The notes beneath the pieces are model-generated. The model had not been told where the DNA came from, did not search any database, and was given only the letters and a program-made list of their open reading frames with translations. From Echinarachnius parma (Eukaryota; Echinodermata; Echinoidea; Clypeasteroida; Echinarachniidae), in assembly GCA_037951105.1 (NCBI GenBank), contig JBAMJV010002105.1:62001-126000 (forward strand): 64,000 nucleotides of DNA, read 5' to 3'. How positions within the stretch are numbered: the first letter of the stretch is position 1; every line of letters begins with the position of its first letter. Positions 11,097 through 22,026 of the stretch are shown here, piece after piece. A program made the position numbers and the translations under genes.

Positions 11097-12348
11097 CTTC
11101 ATAAATGTAACAACTGAACAATCCCTGGCATGCAAAGTGTTAAAGTACCATCAGAGGTAGATGTGAAGTCAGTATTGTGACTTTTAGTTAAATAATAAAT
11201 CATTTCCTTTAAAGGTGCACCTGTAAAGTGTCAGATATTGCCCAAAATGACATTTGAGACTTCAATCCTGTACCAAGATCATTGTAAGATATGTCCGAAA
11301 TGATGTGTGAAAGTTTCATTGAAAAGGAACACTGCTTTCCCGGTTAAAAAAGTGAAAATATGCGTCAGCTTTTACAACGAATTACTGTTTGACGTTTATG
11401 AGGTTTATGACCGTTAAAACGCTCTTGAGCTGAATGATAGATATCGTCATACTAAAGGGGCATTTGAAAAATCTAACCCTATTTTATTCTTCTCTTACCA
11501 TAAGCTAAACAACACGGTAGAAGAGAAACAAGGAAGCTCCAAGTAATTTTCGTGGAGTTAGACACTTTACAGGCATCCCTTTAAATGTTATTTGTAGTGT
11601 TATCACTTTCTGAAGAACACAACTGGAAAAAGAAATGATGAATGTTAATTTGTTACAATTATCCATGTTTGATGTGCCTTAACCATCTATGTGTACTTTA
11701 CGTGCAAGGCAGCACATTGGTTAGATTTAGTAGTATCAATGTACATCTTCACACCTTCAGAATCTAAAAAGATAATCCGGGCATCTATTACCTTTATTCT
11801 AGCTTTCCCTTCTTAACAAACATGGACAGATTATCAAAACACTTTGAATTTGATACCAGAGAGAAACATCATCATCTTTATTCCTCTGGCATCGATCGCT
11901 TCCCATTTTACCCTTCCAAGTGAAAAAGGGATAAGATCTAAAAGACAATCCAGGAATTAATAGTCCATTAATGTTGTTGTCGTTGTTTTTAAGGAACTAT
12001 GAAAAGCATTCATCTAAGATTTTTTTTTTTAAAACAATAACGCACAGATTCCTTCCCGCCTCCTCCCATTTTACCAAGGTTGGCGTTAGAAAAACAAAAT
12101 CCTAGATGCTAAAAAATATCAGAAATTATTAGGAAAACTAAGATACTCGGTAGACAAATCTAGGCATTTAGAGTATTAGCCCAGAAACCCTGGAAATTAA
12201 TATGAAGTGAAAACAAAGCGAAACAATATTGTCAATCATCATCATCTCTCTTCTTAGAGTGTTATTCTTTCTCATTTTCATTTCAATTTCCATTTTACTT
12301 TCAATTTATTATTCCGCATTAAAAAATGGTACATTTATAAACAAAATC
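11097..12348 (+). repeat. Segmental duplication, copy 1
   Basis: From TTCATAAATGTAACAACTGAAC to about 12348 this matches 12707-13357 and then 16117-16710 at roughly 95%. It contains MITE D copy 1 and a CATCATCATCTTTATTCC stretch. Copy 1 carries MITE R at its left, which copy 2 lacks. Copy 2 is split by about 2.76 kb that copy 1 lacks. Confidence 0.92.
11209..11584 (+). mobile_element. MITE family D, copy 1
   Basis: A 376-bp element. The left end TTAAAGGTGCACCTGTAAAG matches the inverted right end CTTTACAGGCATCCCTTTAA. TTAA is present on both sides. The interior is unrelated to families A, B, C and F, but the outermost AAAGG(G) is shared. Confidence 0.88.
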
Positions 12349-12381
12349 TTCAAAAAACAAAAAATAAAAAATAAAAAAATA

Positions 12382-12415
<34 letters not shown>

Positions 12416-12499
12416 TGCTGTACCTGTGTATAAGGCGCACCCCCGACTTTGAAATTTTTTCCAACGGAAAAAAGTGCGCCTTATACATGGAGTTTAACG
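12349..12499. repeat. AT/poly(T) stretch and GCGCACC fold-back remnant
   Basis: A (TA)n and T-run is followed by ATAAGGCGCACCCCCGAC and, about 45 bp later, AAAGTGCGCCTTATACAT, its imperfect inverted partner. It resembles the stem of MITE G (CGGTGTATTAACCGCACC) but is a separate, shorter element. Confidence 0.6.
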
Positions 12500-13357
12500 G
12501 TACATGCCACTTACAAGTGATCATAAATGCATGCGTAAGTGTTGCTCTTAAAATGATGTGTTAGTTAAGGATTGTTGGAGATATTTAGTTACATGACACT
12601 TGTGATCATTTATGCATACATTGATTGCAGTTGTGGCAGTTGTGGTGTTCGTAAAGAATGCTTAATGAAGATATTTAGTTTCATTATGCTTGTGAACATT
12701 ACTTCATAAATGTAAGAACTGAACAACCCCTGGCATTCAAAGTGTTAAAGTACCATCAGAGGTAGATGTGAAGTCAGTATTGTGACTTTTAGTTAAATAA
12801 TAAATAATTTCCTTTAAAGGTGCACCAGTAAAGTGTCAGATATTGCCCCAAATGACATTTGAGACTTCAATCCTGTACCAAGATCATTGTAAGATATGTC
12901 AGAATGATGTGTGAAAGTTTCATTGAAAAGGAACACTGCTTTCCTGGTTAAAAAAGTGAAAATATGCGTCAGCTTTTACAACAAATTACTGTATGACGTT
13001 TATGAGGTTTATGACTGTTCATTAACGCTCTTGAGCTGAATGATAGATATCGTCATACTAAACGGGCATTTGAAAAAATCTAACCCCATTTTATTCTTCT
13101 CTTACCATAAGCTTAACAACACGGTAGAAGAGAAACGAAGAAGCTCCAAGTAATTTTCGTGGAGTTAGACACTTTACAGGCATCCCTTTAAATGTTATTT
13201 GTAGTGTTATCACTTTCTGAAGAACACAACTGGAAAAAGAAATGATGAATGTCAATTTTGTTACAATTATCCATGTTTGATGTGCCTTAAGCCATCTATG
13301 TGTACTTTACGTGCAAGGCAGCACATTGGTTAGATTTAGTAGTATCAATGTACATCA
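12500..13357 (+). repeat. Segmental duplication, copy 2 (left part)
   Basis: It matches the last 87-bp units and then 11097-11757 of copy 1. It includes MITE D copy 2 and lacks MITE R. Similarity stops sharply after CAATGTACATC and resumes at 16117. Confidence 0.92.
12824..13191 (+). mobile_element. MITE family D, copy 2
   Basis: Duplicated together with its surroundings, not independently inserted. The ends are as in copy 1 (TTAAAGGTGCACCAGTAAAG and CTTTACAGGCATCCCTTTAA). Confidence 0.88.
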
Positions 13358-13564
13358 ATTTGTTGTATAATCTGGCTCCACTCCTGAGTGGACAACATAG
13401 GCCCATATTTATAACATTCCACTAGCTACGTTTCATGCCAAGTCTTTTTGGGTATTTAAAACATGATATTTTAGTTGCTAACTACAGGGCAATTCCAAGC
13501 AAACGCCGTGACGGTCAGAGGGTGTTTCTCACAATGAAAGTCCAAATAACTCATAAAATCTAAA

Positions 13565-13744
13565 TACCGTATTTGTCGGTGTATTAACCGCTCCGGTGTA
13601 TTAACCGCACCCCCTAAAAAAAAAATTAAAAAAAAAAAAAAAAAAAAAAAGTGCATTTAATATGGTCGTGTATTAACCGCACCCCCTTTTTTTTTTTTTT
13701 TTTTTTTGAAAAAAGGTGCGGGTAATACACCGACAAATACGGTA
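13565..13744. mobile_element. MITE G, copy 1, nested in element I
   Basis: A 180-bp element with TA on both sides, then CCGTATTTGTCGGTGTATTA and, at the other end, TAATACACCGACAAATACGG. The centre is long A- and T-runs framed by TTAACCGCACCCCC. Copy 2 is at 53237-53425. It is nested just inside the left end of element I, so it is younger. Confidence 0.9.
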
Positions 13745-14374
13745 TCTAGAACCAACTTTTGATATGCATCTGTAACCACTATCCTACCAATAATTTACAA
13801 TAGGCAAGAAAACCAAAATTCCCAATAAATTATTAATTATGAATATCAATATCTGCCGTAACGCCGTGACGGCAAAAAGACATGGGTTTCTTACATGCTA
13901 AGAAACTAAGTAAACTCTGTGAACTACAGGAACATTTTGCACTTTTGTCACATTGATTCTTTGTACTAGACATCAAGCTAGAACATCCAAATAAAAATGT
14001 AGAAAAAATCCAATGCTCATAGTAAATATGATATCATAAATGTATCTATGCACTGTAACGCCGTGACTGTAACGCCGTGACCTCTGAATTGTACATGTTA
14101 TATATATGGGAGATATTAAAGAGATGAATAATATGATATAATTTTAATGTAGTGATCCAGAATCAATAAAGAACTAGATGAATGGGTAATATAACCAAGA
14201 TGCTATTAAATGATCATCCGCATGACACAAATTTGCAGCACAGCGCCCTCTATTGATCAAAAAATCTTTTAGGACATAATTGAAATTCTTATCTATTTCA
14301 GAAGTTAGTTAATGGAACCATCAAATATTAAAACCAAAATACATACTTAAATGTAACAATGAAATATGAGACCT

Positions 14375-14960
14375 TTGACATCTGACCTTTGACCTTGTTT
14401 CTCAAAATAACATACAAATGTTTAATTTTTGGTCTGCACAGTGCATATTTGCAAGTGATTTGTTTCATGTAACATGATTTCAGAGTTAGTAAATGTTTGT
14501 TTTTGAATTGGTAATTATCCGAGTGACCTTTGACCTGTGCCCCAAACAGTTTCAGAAAATTGTCTTTTACCTACAGTACTCTTTCTAACATTGATTCTGG
14601 AACTTAATTGTGAGAACAAAAAACAACAACAATATTTTGACCTGTTGACCTATGACCTCCCATGACCCCATTCCCTAATCAGGTCATATACTTCACTGGA
14701 CGCATACCAGTATTATTATCATGTTATCCTTCAAGGATTCTCAAACTATCTTTATAATAATATAATTTTTGCATATTTGTTAGCTATGTGACCTTTGACC
14801 TTTGACCTCATGGACCAAAATCATATCCAATAATCCGTACCTCTAAATACATGGATTGTACAAAGTTTGAACGAAATCCATCCAACGATTCTTGAGATAT
14901 TGCAAAAAAAAGAACACTGATGTACAGATGCACATACAGACAGACGGACATACAACCCAT
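14375..14960 (+). repeat. TGACCTTTGACC-rich segment with an ACAGACGGACA tail
   Basis: Repeated TGACCTTTGACC motifs (for example 14789-14807) are followed by CAAAGTTTGAACGAAATCCA, TTCTTGAGATATTGC and a CAGACAGACGGACA tail. The order is that of the 150-bp array at 22.1-22.8 kb, so this is a diverged single member of that family inside element I. Confidence 0.7.
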
Positions 14961-15685
14961 ACACATACATGACTCAGGTAACTTTGAGATGGAAACATTA
15001 TCAACTGACCCTATTCATATAATTATAGCATGAGCAATGCCCAAGCATACCTACAAAAAATATCTTACACTATTTGATTATGTCTACTGTGTTATGTCAA
15101 TGGGAATCCAGTAGGTAGCGTCACGGCGTTACACAAAACGTAACGCCGTGACCAAATTGATATTGATTATATTAATAAGTGGTAAAAGATAATGCTGCTA
15201 TTCAGCATGCATATTATAGCCCTATGGGCTAATACAGAGAAAACAAAAAATTATTTCATTCCCATTCATATTTTTCCCGAAATATTAAAAACATATGTTT
15301 TTAGTGTAACGCCGTGACATATTAATGATTGTAATTGAGACAGTCACTGAAGCGGAACGAAGAGCGAAAATGACGAAATTGATATTTATCTGAAAAATTG
15401 AGGCAATGATCCTAGCAACACTGAAATAAAATTTTATGAAAACTCCTTTTCGCAGTTCTTTTATGCTTAATATTTAATTGAATGTTTTGTGAAAATAACT
15501 GAAAATTAATTTATGCTATATATTAACAATAAAATAATAGTTTACAATTTTTTTTTTCAAAAACAAAATACATTTTTGGAAAGTTCAATCTTTTAGCTTT
15601 CATTTGATACCAAATTTGTTATGGTACAACGAATTTGAAAAATCAGTGGTTATGTCAATGTTTGCTTGGAATTGCCCTATAGTTA

Positions 15686-16116
15686 ACTCAGTAAGTACCT
15701 AAGGCTAACCAAGCTAACCTTAGTGGGAACCAAGAAAATGTTTGTTGCTCGCCAAACTGTATGATCTGAAAGGGACTTAGCAATAGCATTGAACCAAGGT
15801 AGCGAGTTGTATGAATATTGGCCCTGAAGATAATCGAGGCACCTATCATTGCCTGTTATTTTTGCTTTCCTATTTTTACTACAAATGGAAAGAGTATCAA
15901 GAAACAATGTTATCAAACTTGGGTTTTTAAAATCAGCTCAAAATGGCCCCCTAACCCTACAATGCCAAACTGTCTACTCTCGTGACGAAGATGGTGAGGT
16001 GTTGCCTTCAAGGTATTTCCAAACTTTATAATCAATACAAAGAGTGATATTGTCATCTTTCGTTCTTTATACTCAAGAAACTCTGTCTCATTTAATTTTC
16101 TGAGACTTTCTGAGAC
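15686..16116. other. Copy-2-specific flank, unassigned
   Basis: About 430 bp between element I and the point where the segmental duplication resumes. Short frames on both strands show no domain. Whether this came in with element I or was deleted from copy 1 cannot be told. Confidence 0.35.
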
Positions 16117-16710
16117 AGCTTCAGAATCTAAACAGATAATCCGGGCATCTATTACCTTTATTCTAGCTTTCCCTTCTTACCATAGAAAGATTATCAAAAC
16201 ACTTTGAATTTGAAACCAAAGAGAAACATCATCATCCCTATCATCTTTATTCCTCTAGCATTGCTTCCCATTTCACCCTTGTGAGTGAAAAATTGATACA
16301 ATCCAAAAGATAATCCAGGAATTAATAGTCCATTAATGTTGTTGTCGTTGTTTTTCAGGAACTATGAAAAGCATTCATCTAAGATTTAAAAAAAAACAAT
16401 AACGCACAGATTCCTTCCCGCCTCCTCCCATTTTACCAAGGTTGGCGTTAGAAAAACAAAATCCTAGATGCTAAAAAATATCAGAAATTATTAGGAAAAC
16501 TAAGATACTCGGTAGACAAATCTAGGCATTTAGAGTATTAGCCCAGAAACCCTGGAAATTAATATGAAGTGAAAACAAAGCGAAACAATATTGTCAATCA
16601 TCATCATCTCTCTTCTTAGAGTGTTATTCTTTCTCATTTTCATTTCAATTTCCATTTTATTTCCAATTTATTATTCCGCATTAAAAAATGGTACATTTAC
16701 AAACAAAATC
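16117..16710 (+). repeat. Segmental duplication, copy 2 (right part)
   Basis: It runs from CTTCAGAATCTAAACAGATA to AACAAAATCTTAC and matches 11757-12348. Differences are scattered substitutions plus a small duplication-type indel near CATCATCATC. Confidence 0.92.
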
Positions 16711-16839
16711 TTACAGCTTAAATAGGTTCACAGATGCACAAAAGAAATCTACTTATAAAACAAAGAAACATCATGAGAATCTTCAAAACAATACAGACAT
16801 TAATTTCCCATTATAGACTGTGTTCCATTTGTTCTAGAC

Positions 16840-17062
16840 GGCCCGTATTCACAAAGGAGGTTTGTACAAACCATGGTTCAAACCGAGGTTTACATCTATG
16901 GAATGCCAATTGTAAACTGATGGAGAGAGAATGTAAATTCCTTACTCGTTAACAATGTTGATGGTACACATTCTCTCTCCATCAGTTTACAATTGGCATT
17001 CCATAGATGTAAACCGCGGTTTGAACCGGGGTTTGTACAAACCTCCTTTGTGAATACGGGCC
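16840..17062. mobile_element. Fold-back MITE with 95-bp arms (GGCCCGTATTCACAAAGGAG)
   Basis: The arms at 16840-16934 and 16968-17062 are inverted repeats differing at about three positions, separated by a 33-bp loop. The interior includes GGTTTGTACAAACC and a CCAATTGTAAACTGATGGAG block. It starts GGCCCG and ends CGGGCC. A decayed relative lies at 38990-39065. A transcript across it would fold into a long near-perfect hairpin. Confidence 0.93.
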
Positions 17063-18265
17063 ATGGAGTCTGTGCGATTATCAAAACAATACCAAGGGAG
17101 ACTCTTGCATAATAATAAAGCATTTAGAGAGACAAGACAACATGAGAATCTTCAAGATAATCCAGATCATCAATTTTCCATTATTGTTTCCTCTTTGAGT
17201 TCAGACAAAATTGAGCCTCTTACGGAATACATCCCATTCCTACAAATCTTAGACAATCAAGGGTGTGGTAAAATTGCGAAGGAAAGCAAAGTTTTGTACC
17301 GCCTATTATAGGAAGCATATAATAAAATGATTTATCAGCTATTAATTTTCACAAAATAAACAGAGCTTGAGCCAATTTAGTCACCCAAATGCCTTAATTA
17401 TCACAGGAAAATCAACACATATTCACTGTCAATACAGGTTTAATCCTCACACAGGTTTTGATGTAAACTAATAGTTGAATTTGTTTGTAAAGTTATAAAC
17501 TATTCATGACTGGTCCAGAAAATACTTTATCTGCATGTTATACCAAAATTAGATAGCCTTAAAAGAGACTCTTCAAAGCAAATATTATAGCAAACTTATA
17601 AAGTTTTACAAACTAGTTCATTATAAGTAGCACACAGCAGTTTGTAGGCAATAATAAGGAGTTAATGAATTACTGTATTATGGTATTATAAACCCTTAAA
17701 AGCAACGCATCCGGGCATTAAAAGGATATACAACTGGAGGGGAAAGGAATTTTGCACTTTCCCTTTTAAGAAAAAAATTATGAAGATAATTAAGATTAAA
17801 TTGAAAAGCATTCCTGAACACTTTTCGATTGTAGTCAAAAGTTCATGATATCTGAATTTGTATACTTCGTGCGAGCAATCACAAAAAAAGTGAAATACAT
17901 TTTCCCTTTTTTCACAAGGTAAACAATGCTGTTTTTTTTAAGTAACTATCAACCCTTGTTCAGAGGAATCATATATAGTTATATCTATGTGTATATGATT
18001 GAAGTCTTAAAAATCACTTTTGGAAAAACCTGAGGAAGTTTTATGGATCCCTTTAAGGTTAGGCATTATGAGTTAATAACTTAATGCCCGGTAAATCGTA
18101 AAATCTTAATACTGCCTCTTCCGGTCACTTCTTCCTGACCGGAGGACAGGAATCAATGCAAATAGGATTTTGATATATTTTTTTCCAAGAAAATCAATGC
18201 TTAGATTTCAAGGCTGTGCATTTTGCCTTGAAGCGGGGAAAAAGAACAGCAGATGGAAAACGCAA
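17063..18265. other. Unassigned spacer
   Basis: About 1.2 kb of AT-rich sequence. GATCCCTTTAAGG near 18047 could be the last remnant of a family A end. No gene recognised. Confidence 0.35.
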
Positions 18266-18475
18266 ACATTGGAAGAGCTGACCGATATTGATAGTTTCTA
18301 CAAACCTACCCTTCTCTATCGTCTGCATTGAAGGTAAAGGGCCCCCCCCCCCACCCCCAACCCCCCTCACACACAAACATTGGAAGAGCTGACTGATATT
18401 GATAGTTTCTACAAACCTACCCTTCTCTATCGTCTGCATTGAAGGCACAAGCCCCCCCCCCCCCCCCCCCTTCCC
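18266..18475 (+). repeat. Duplication of about 70 bp, each copy followed by poly(C)
   Basis: AACATTGGAAGAGCTGACCG to CTATCGTCTGCATTGAAGG occurs at 18266-18333 and again at about 18377-18445. Each copy is followed by a C-run (about 18341-18350 and 18452-18470). The duplicated unit apparently includes the C-tract. Confidence 0.88.
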
Positions 18476-18649
18476 CCCAACACAAAGTAATAATAATATT
18501 TCCTGCTTGCCTGGTCAACAAGTGAATCTAACTTGCCCTACTTCAAAATCTAATCGCTCAGTTTCCAGATATAAATGTCACTCGGCAATTAAATAGCTGT
18601 TAACATAACCATAACATTAATCCCAGGTAAAATAACAAATATTTCACCA

Positions 18650-19480
18650 ATTTGATGTACCTAGTATCCTTGTGGTTTATAGAATGTTTTACTAAACTTG
18701 AAGATGCCAGCAAAAAAAGAATGTTATCTTTAAATGAATTGGTAAGCTTCACGACTGAAACATCATCTGTCCCGCAATGTTTCTTTAATAAAGAACTCCT
18801 TTAGCTTTTGTTCTTAGTCTAAAATTGTAGCAGGAATGCTGGATGAAAATCACAAACTTTCAGAGAACTAACATTTATAGTTTCAACAAAGTTCAATTTC
18901 TCCATGTGTACCTTTATTAAAATGTATTCCCAAGCTCTAAGACTGGAACGTTCTACCACAATTATCCCTCTTTAAATTCATGTTTACTAATCTTATAAAC
19001 TTTGGTTGTTAGCTCTAGCAGTAGCAAGAATGGTGAATGTAAAGCACAAACAAACTGGGAACTGTGATTTATAGTTTTAACAAACATTACTGTTGGCATC
19101 TATACCTTTTAAATGTATTGGTAAACTCTTGGACTGGCCCATTGTCCAACCACTTCTGGCTTTTTTTTTTTACAATGCTAACTCCGTTTTGACTCCACAT
19201 TTTTAAAACTCTGGTTGTTAGCTTAAATTTATATAGTTATAACAAAATGTCTACATCATTACCATTAAATGTATTGGTAAATGTTGAGATTTAAACATTG
19301 TGCTCCAACTAATATTGTTCTCATGATTAAAACTTCCTTTTTAAATTCATGGTTACCTTTATACTTTTAACTTTGGCTGTTGGCCTAAAACAATTAGCAG
19401 GAATGATGCAGAAAAATCCCCACAAACATCAAGAAAGTTAGGGATTTTCTTTCCGCAAACTTCTATTTCTTCATTTTCAC
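18650..19480 (+). repeat. Decayed tandem array, about 185-bp units
   Basis: Four to five units share a TTGTTAGCTCTAGCAG-like block, AGCAGGAATG, TTTATAGTTTnAACAAA, and CCTTTAAATTCATGnTTAC. Divergence between units is high. Confidence 0.65.
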
Positions 19481-19921
19481 AATTAGAAGATGTTCCAGAT
19501 ATTCAATATCCAGGCCCTTTCTTTTTTTAATTCAAGCATCCAGACGGTATATACGTAAATGTACTGTATGACTAGTCCTGAATGGGTGGAGTATATATTA
19601 CTTAGTAGCACACTGTTTGGCCTGCAGAATATTTTTAAGATGTTTGTAACATGATATACGTTGAACCATAACCTTCTTTCTACTACAGCTGTGTTGAAAC
19701 CATTAGCATAGCTGTCTATTAATCTCTTGCATCAAAGATGTTATCAATCTCCATTGGATAGAAGACTTTTGTAAATTCAAATCTTTTGTACAGTTAGCGG
19801 TCATTTGTACGCCTGAAGAAGAATCTGCCCGATTCGATAGCTCGCGGCTTCATTTATTTACAATTCAAATCTTCATAATTAGATTCACAGTCCAGTAACC
19901 TAGCATAGACAATCAGATAAG

Positions 19922-20074
19922 GGCCCTGTTGCAGAAAGAGATACAATCGATTGTAAGTTACAATTAACTGCAAGTCAGAAAGTTTGCGCATTTCAACCAA
20001 TCAGATTTGTGCTTTTAGAACACATGATCTGCCTTACAATTAATTGCAACTGTATCTCTTTTTGCAAAAGGGCC
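19922..20074. mobile_element. MITE L, GGCCC ends, 3-bp TSD AAG
   Basis: A 153-bp element. Left GGCCCTGTTGCAGAAAGAGA and right TCTCTTTTTGCAAAAGGGCC are inverted partners, continued inward by ATACAAT and TTACAATTAATTG. AAG occurs immediately on both sides (19919-19921 and 20075-20077). Confidence 0.85.
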
Positions 20075-20107
20075 AAGGTGCCAGAGAAGGTTAGGGAAAA
20101 CGTTATC

Positions 20108-20363
20108 TTAGGTTTTAGTAGATTAAATTATTTTTGGTTGCTAACTTCAGTTCAGGCTACACCTCGACATGGCATGCAAATATAGTCACCAAATTGAACC
20201 ACATCCACCAAATCTAACAAATAGCGACCAAATTTATCATATAGCCACCAAATCTAATATATAGCCACCATATGTAGGGGTAGGGTTAGGGTTAAGGTTA
20301 GGTTTTTCAAGGTAGCCTGAACTGAAGTTAGCGACCAAATTAATTTAGTCCCCTAAAACCTAA
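20108..20363. mobile_element. MITE K, about 55-bp inverted ends
   Basis: Left TTAGGTTTTAGTAGATTAAA ... GCTAACTTCAGTTCAGGCTA pairs with right TAGCCTGAACTGAAGTTAGC ... CCTAAAACCTAA. The centre is a decayed array of ATATAGCCACCAAATCTAA and a short TAGGGTTAGGGTTAAGGTTA stretch. The latter is telomere-like by composition only. Confidence 0.85.
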
Positions 20364-20613
20364 AGTAACCAAACTCAGACTGGGTTTAATGGAGAATATA
20401 AACTCAAATAATTTGTTTTCCATCAGCCTGAGGTTGATTAATTCTGTTTACATTCAGAGGGGACCAACATGTTTAGATTATTACTGAAATAACTGCTGGC
20501 ACTTGAATTGAAATTGATTTGTTTTCTTTAGAATAGGATATTAAATTGCCCTCTTTTAGTTTAAATAATTGTACACTTAATGTGTCTAGCTCCAATCCAA
20601 AAAAAACAATAAA

Positions 20614-20839
20614 TTAAAGGGATCTATCAACTTTGTTGACATGTGCAAAAAATGATAAATGGTTGATAAACTGTGTATTTTGTGATCTGTGTCTTCTGAG
20701 TTATGTGTGAAAATTCCATGGTAAATGAATTTCATAAGACAGAAAATTAGCAAAACTATGTAATGTGCTAAGTATGTGAGCACTAATTATGTTCCAAGTA
20801 AGTTTCGAGGATTTTGACAATGTTGCTAGATTCCTTTAA
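20614..20839 (-). mobile_element. MITE family A, copy 5 (shortened, reverse)
   Basis: A 226-bp copy between TTAA sites. It begins TTAAAGGGATCTATCAACTT and ends TGACAATGTTGCTAGATTCC. The middle third of the family is missing. Confidence 0.85.
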
Positions 20840-20904
20840 TAGATAAAGTGACCAAAAAGAACAGAGACACCAACATAATGGACACAGATGTCTATTTCTC
20901 TTTA

Positions 20905-21990
20905 TTATTTAGGCCACTATGGATAGTACTTAATCTATTAGGTTGGGTCTACGGAGAATCAAGTTTAAAAAGAAATCAAACCATCTTGACTGGTTTAAGT
21001 AACCCATTGATAGCGTCGCTAGATATTTCTTGGATTGGCATAAATGGAGAATGCATGTTATATGGAAATCTAACTGACCTTGATGGGTTAATAGCTAGCA
21101 TATATCTGGTTGTTAACATGGTCAGCTATTCAGACGCAAGTACAACGTCACAAAAGCTAATTCAATATACATGCATATATGTAATACATAGGTCTTGTGA
21201 TGCTGAAATAGATACCGCAGTGTTTTGATTTTCAAGTGCATTAATTTATTAAAGCCTACTGCGCATAGATGCGCATCCATTGTGTTATAGCTCTATGGTC
21301 TACAGAGCACCTGTTTGGATAAACAAGTAAATTATAAATTAGATTATTTTTTCTAGGATGAAGATTATGTTGGAATTGGAACCCATTGCTTACATACAGG
21401 AACCTGGTTGGTCCTGTATTAACTCCAAGGGAATTGCAAAATTTAGTTTAGGGATAAGTTAAATTAAAACAATTTAAACTGCCCCACAGCCTCAGATTCT
21501 AAAATGGATAGCTCTGCTTTGTTTTTCAAGTGCATTAATTTATCAAAGTCTTCAATGCGGACATAATACTTCATGTACATCCAGATGTTTTCTCCTTAAG
21601 TCACATGTACATGTGTGCAAGTTTGTGCAAGTTTGTGTTTGATTGGTTTGTGCATGACTATAAGCTTCCACTAGAGTGTTTATGCATGACTGTGATCAAT
21701 GGTAATGCATTGATATATTGGATCATACCTACTGTATTGGGCAGTGGCATTGTATGGAAGTGGTTCTAATAATCAGTGTACACCCTAATGTTGAAGTGTG
21801 GAGCTTTTGCCCCTCGCTCAATCTCATTTTAAACCACAAAATTGCCTTTTAAATTCCCTCATAATTAAGTTAGCAGGGGATTATGACCTTTTCAGCAATA
21901 AGTGTAGTGGAACTTTAAGGGCTAATCTAAATATTTCATACGTGTACAAATGTTGTGTTGGCTTCAAAGTAGCGATAATTCTAGAGATAA
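20905..21990. repeat. R3 and R2 repeat remnants; 126-codon frame rejected
   Basis: It contains R3-type text (GGTTGGGTCTACGGAGAATC; GGAGAATGCATGTTATATGG) and one decayed R2 unit near 21370-21450 (GGAACCTGGTTGGTCCTGTA). The 126-codon plus-strand frame at 20848-21228 runs through R3 copies and is not considered a gene. The rest is unassigned. Confidence 0.5.
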
Positions 21991-22002
21991 ACTAGATGGA
22001 TC

Positions 22003-22022
22003 TTCGACTGCGCGCAGTCGAA
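22003..22022. repeat. Perfect 20-bp palindrome
   Basis: TTCGACTGCGCGCAGTCGAA is its own reverse complement. It lies a few bases upstream of the ATGCCTCCGC end of the 22-kb element. A similar CpG palindrome (ACTGCGCGCAGT) occurs near 45568. Confidence 0.9.
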
Positions 22023-22026
22023 AATG

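Larger units (their letters stand above)
13479..15685. mobile_element. TIR element I with seven GTAACGCCGTGAC motifs
   Basis: The ends read TAACTACAGGGCAATTCCAA and TTGGAATTGCCCTATAGTTA, an inverted repeat of about 26 bp with one mismatch when AGCAAAC is included. The 2.2-kb interior iterates GTAACGCCGTGAC at 13858, 14055, 14069, 15140 and 15306 (plus strand) and 15120 (minus strand). A near copy lies at 13502 right next to the left TIR. It has no transposase frame. It sits in the copy-2-only segment of the local duplication. No target duplication could be assigned because the flanks themselves are part of the inverted match. Confidence 0.8.

Noticed and set aside
13479..13485. 8-bp hAT-type target duplication at element I
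   Set aside because: The CAGGG-like end suggested hAT, but the flanking bases match only in inverted and not direct orientation, so they belong to the TIR.
20268..20308. Internal telomere sequence
   Set aside because: Only three or four imperfect TTAGGG-like units within MITE K; too few and too irregular. The same applies near 63080.
20848..21228. 126-codon plus-strand frame
   Set aside because: It is built from R3 repeat text found elsewhere in the window and lacks any recognisable domain.
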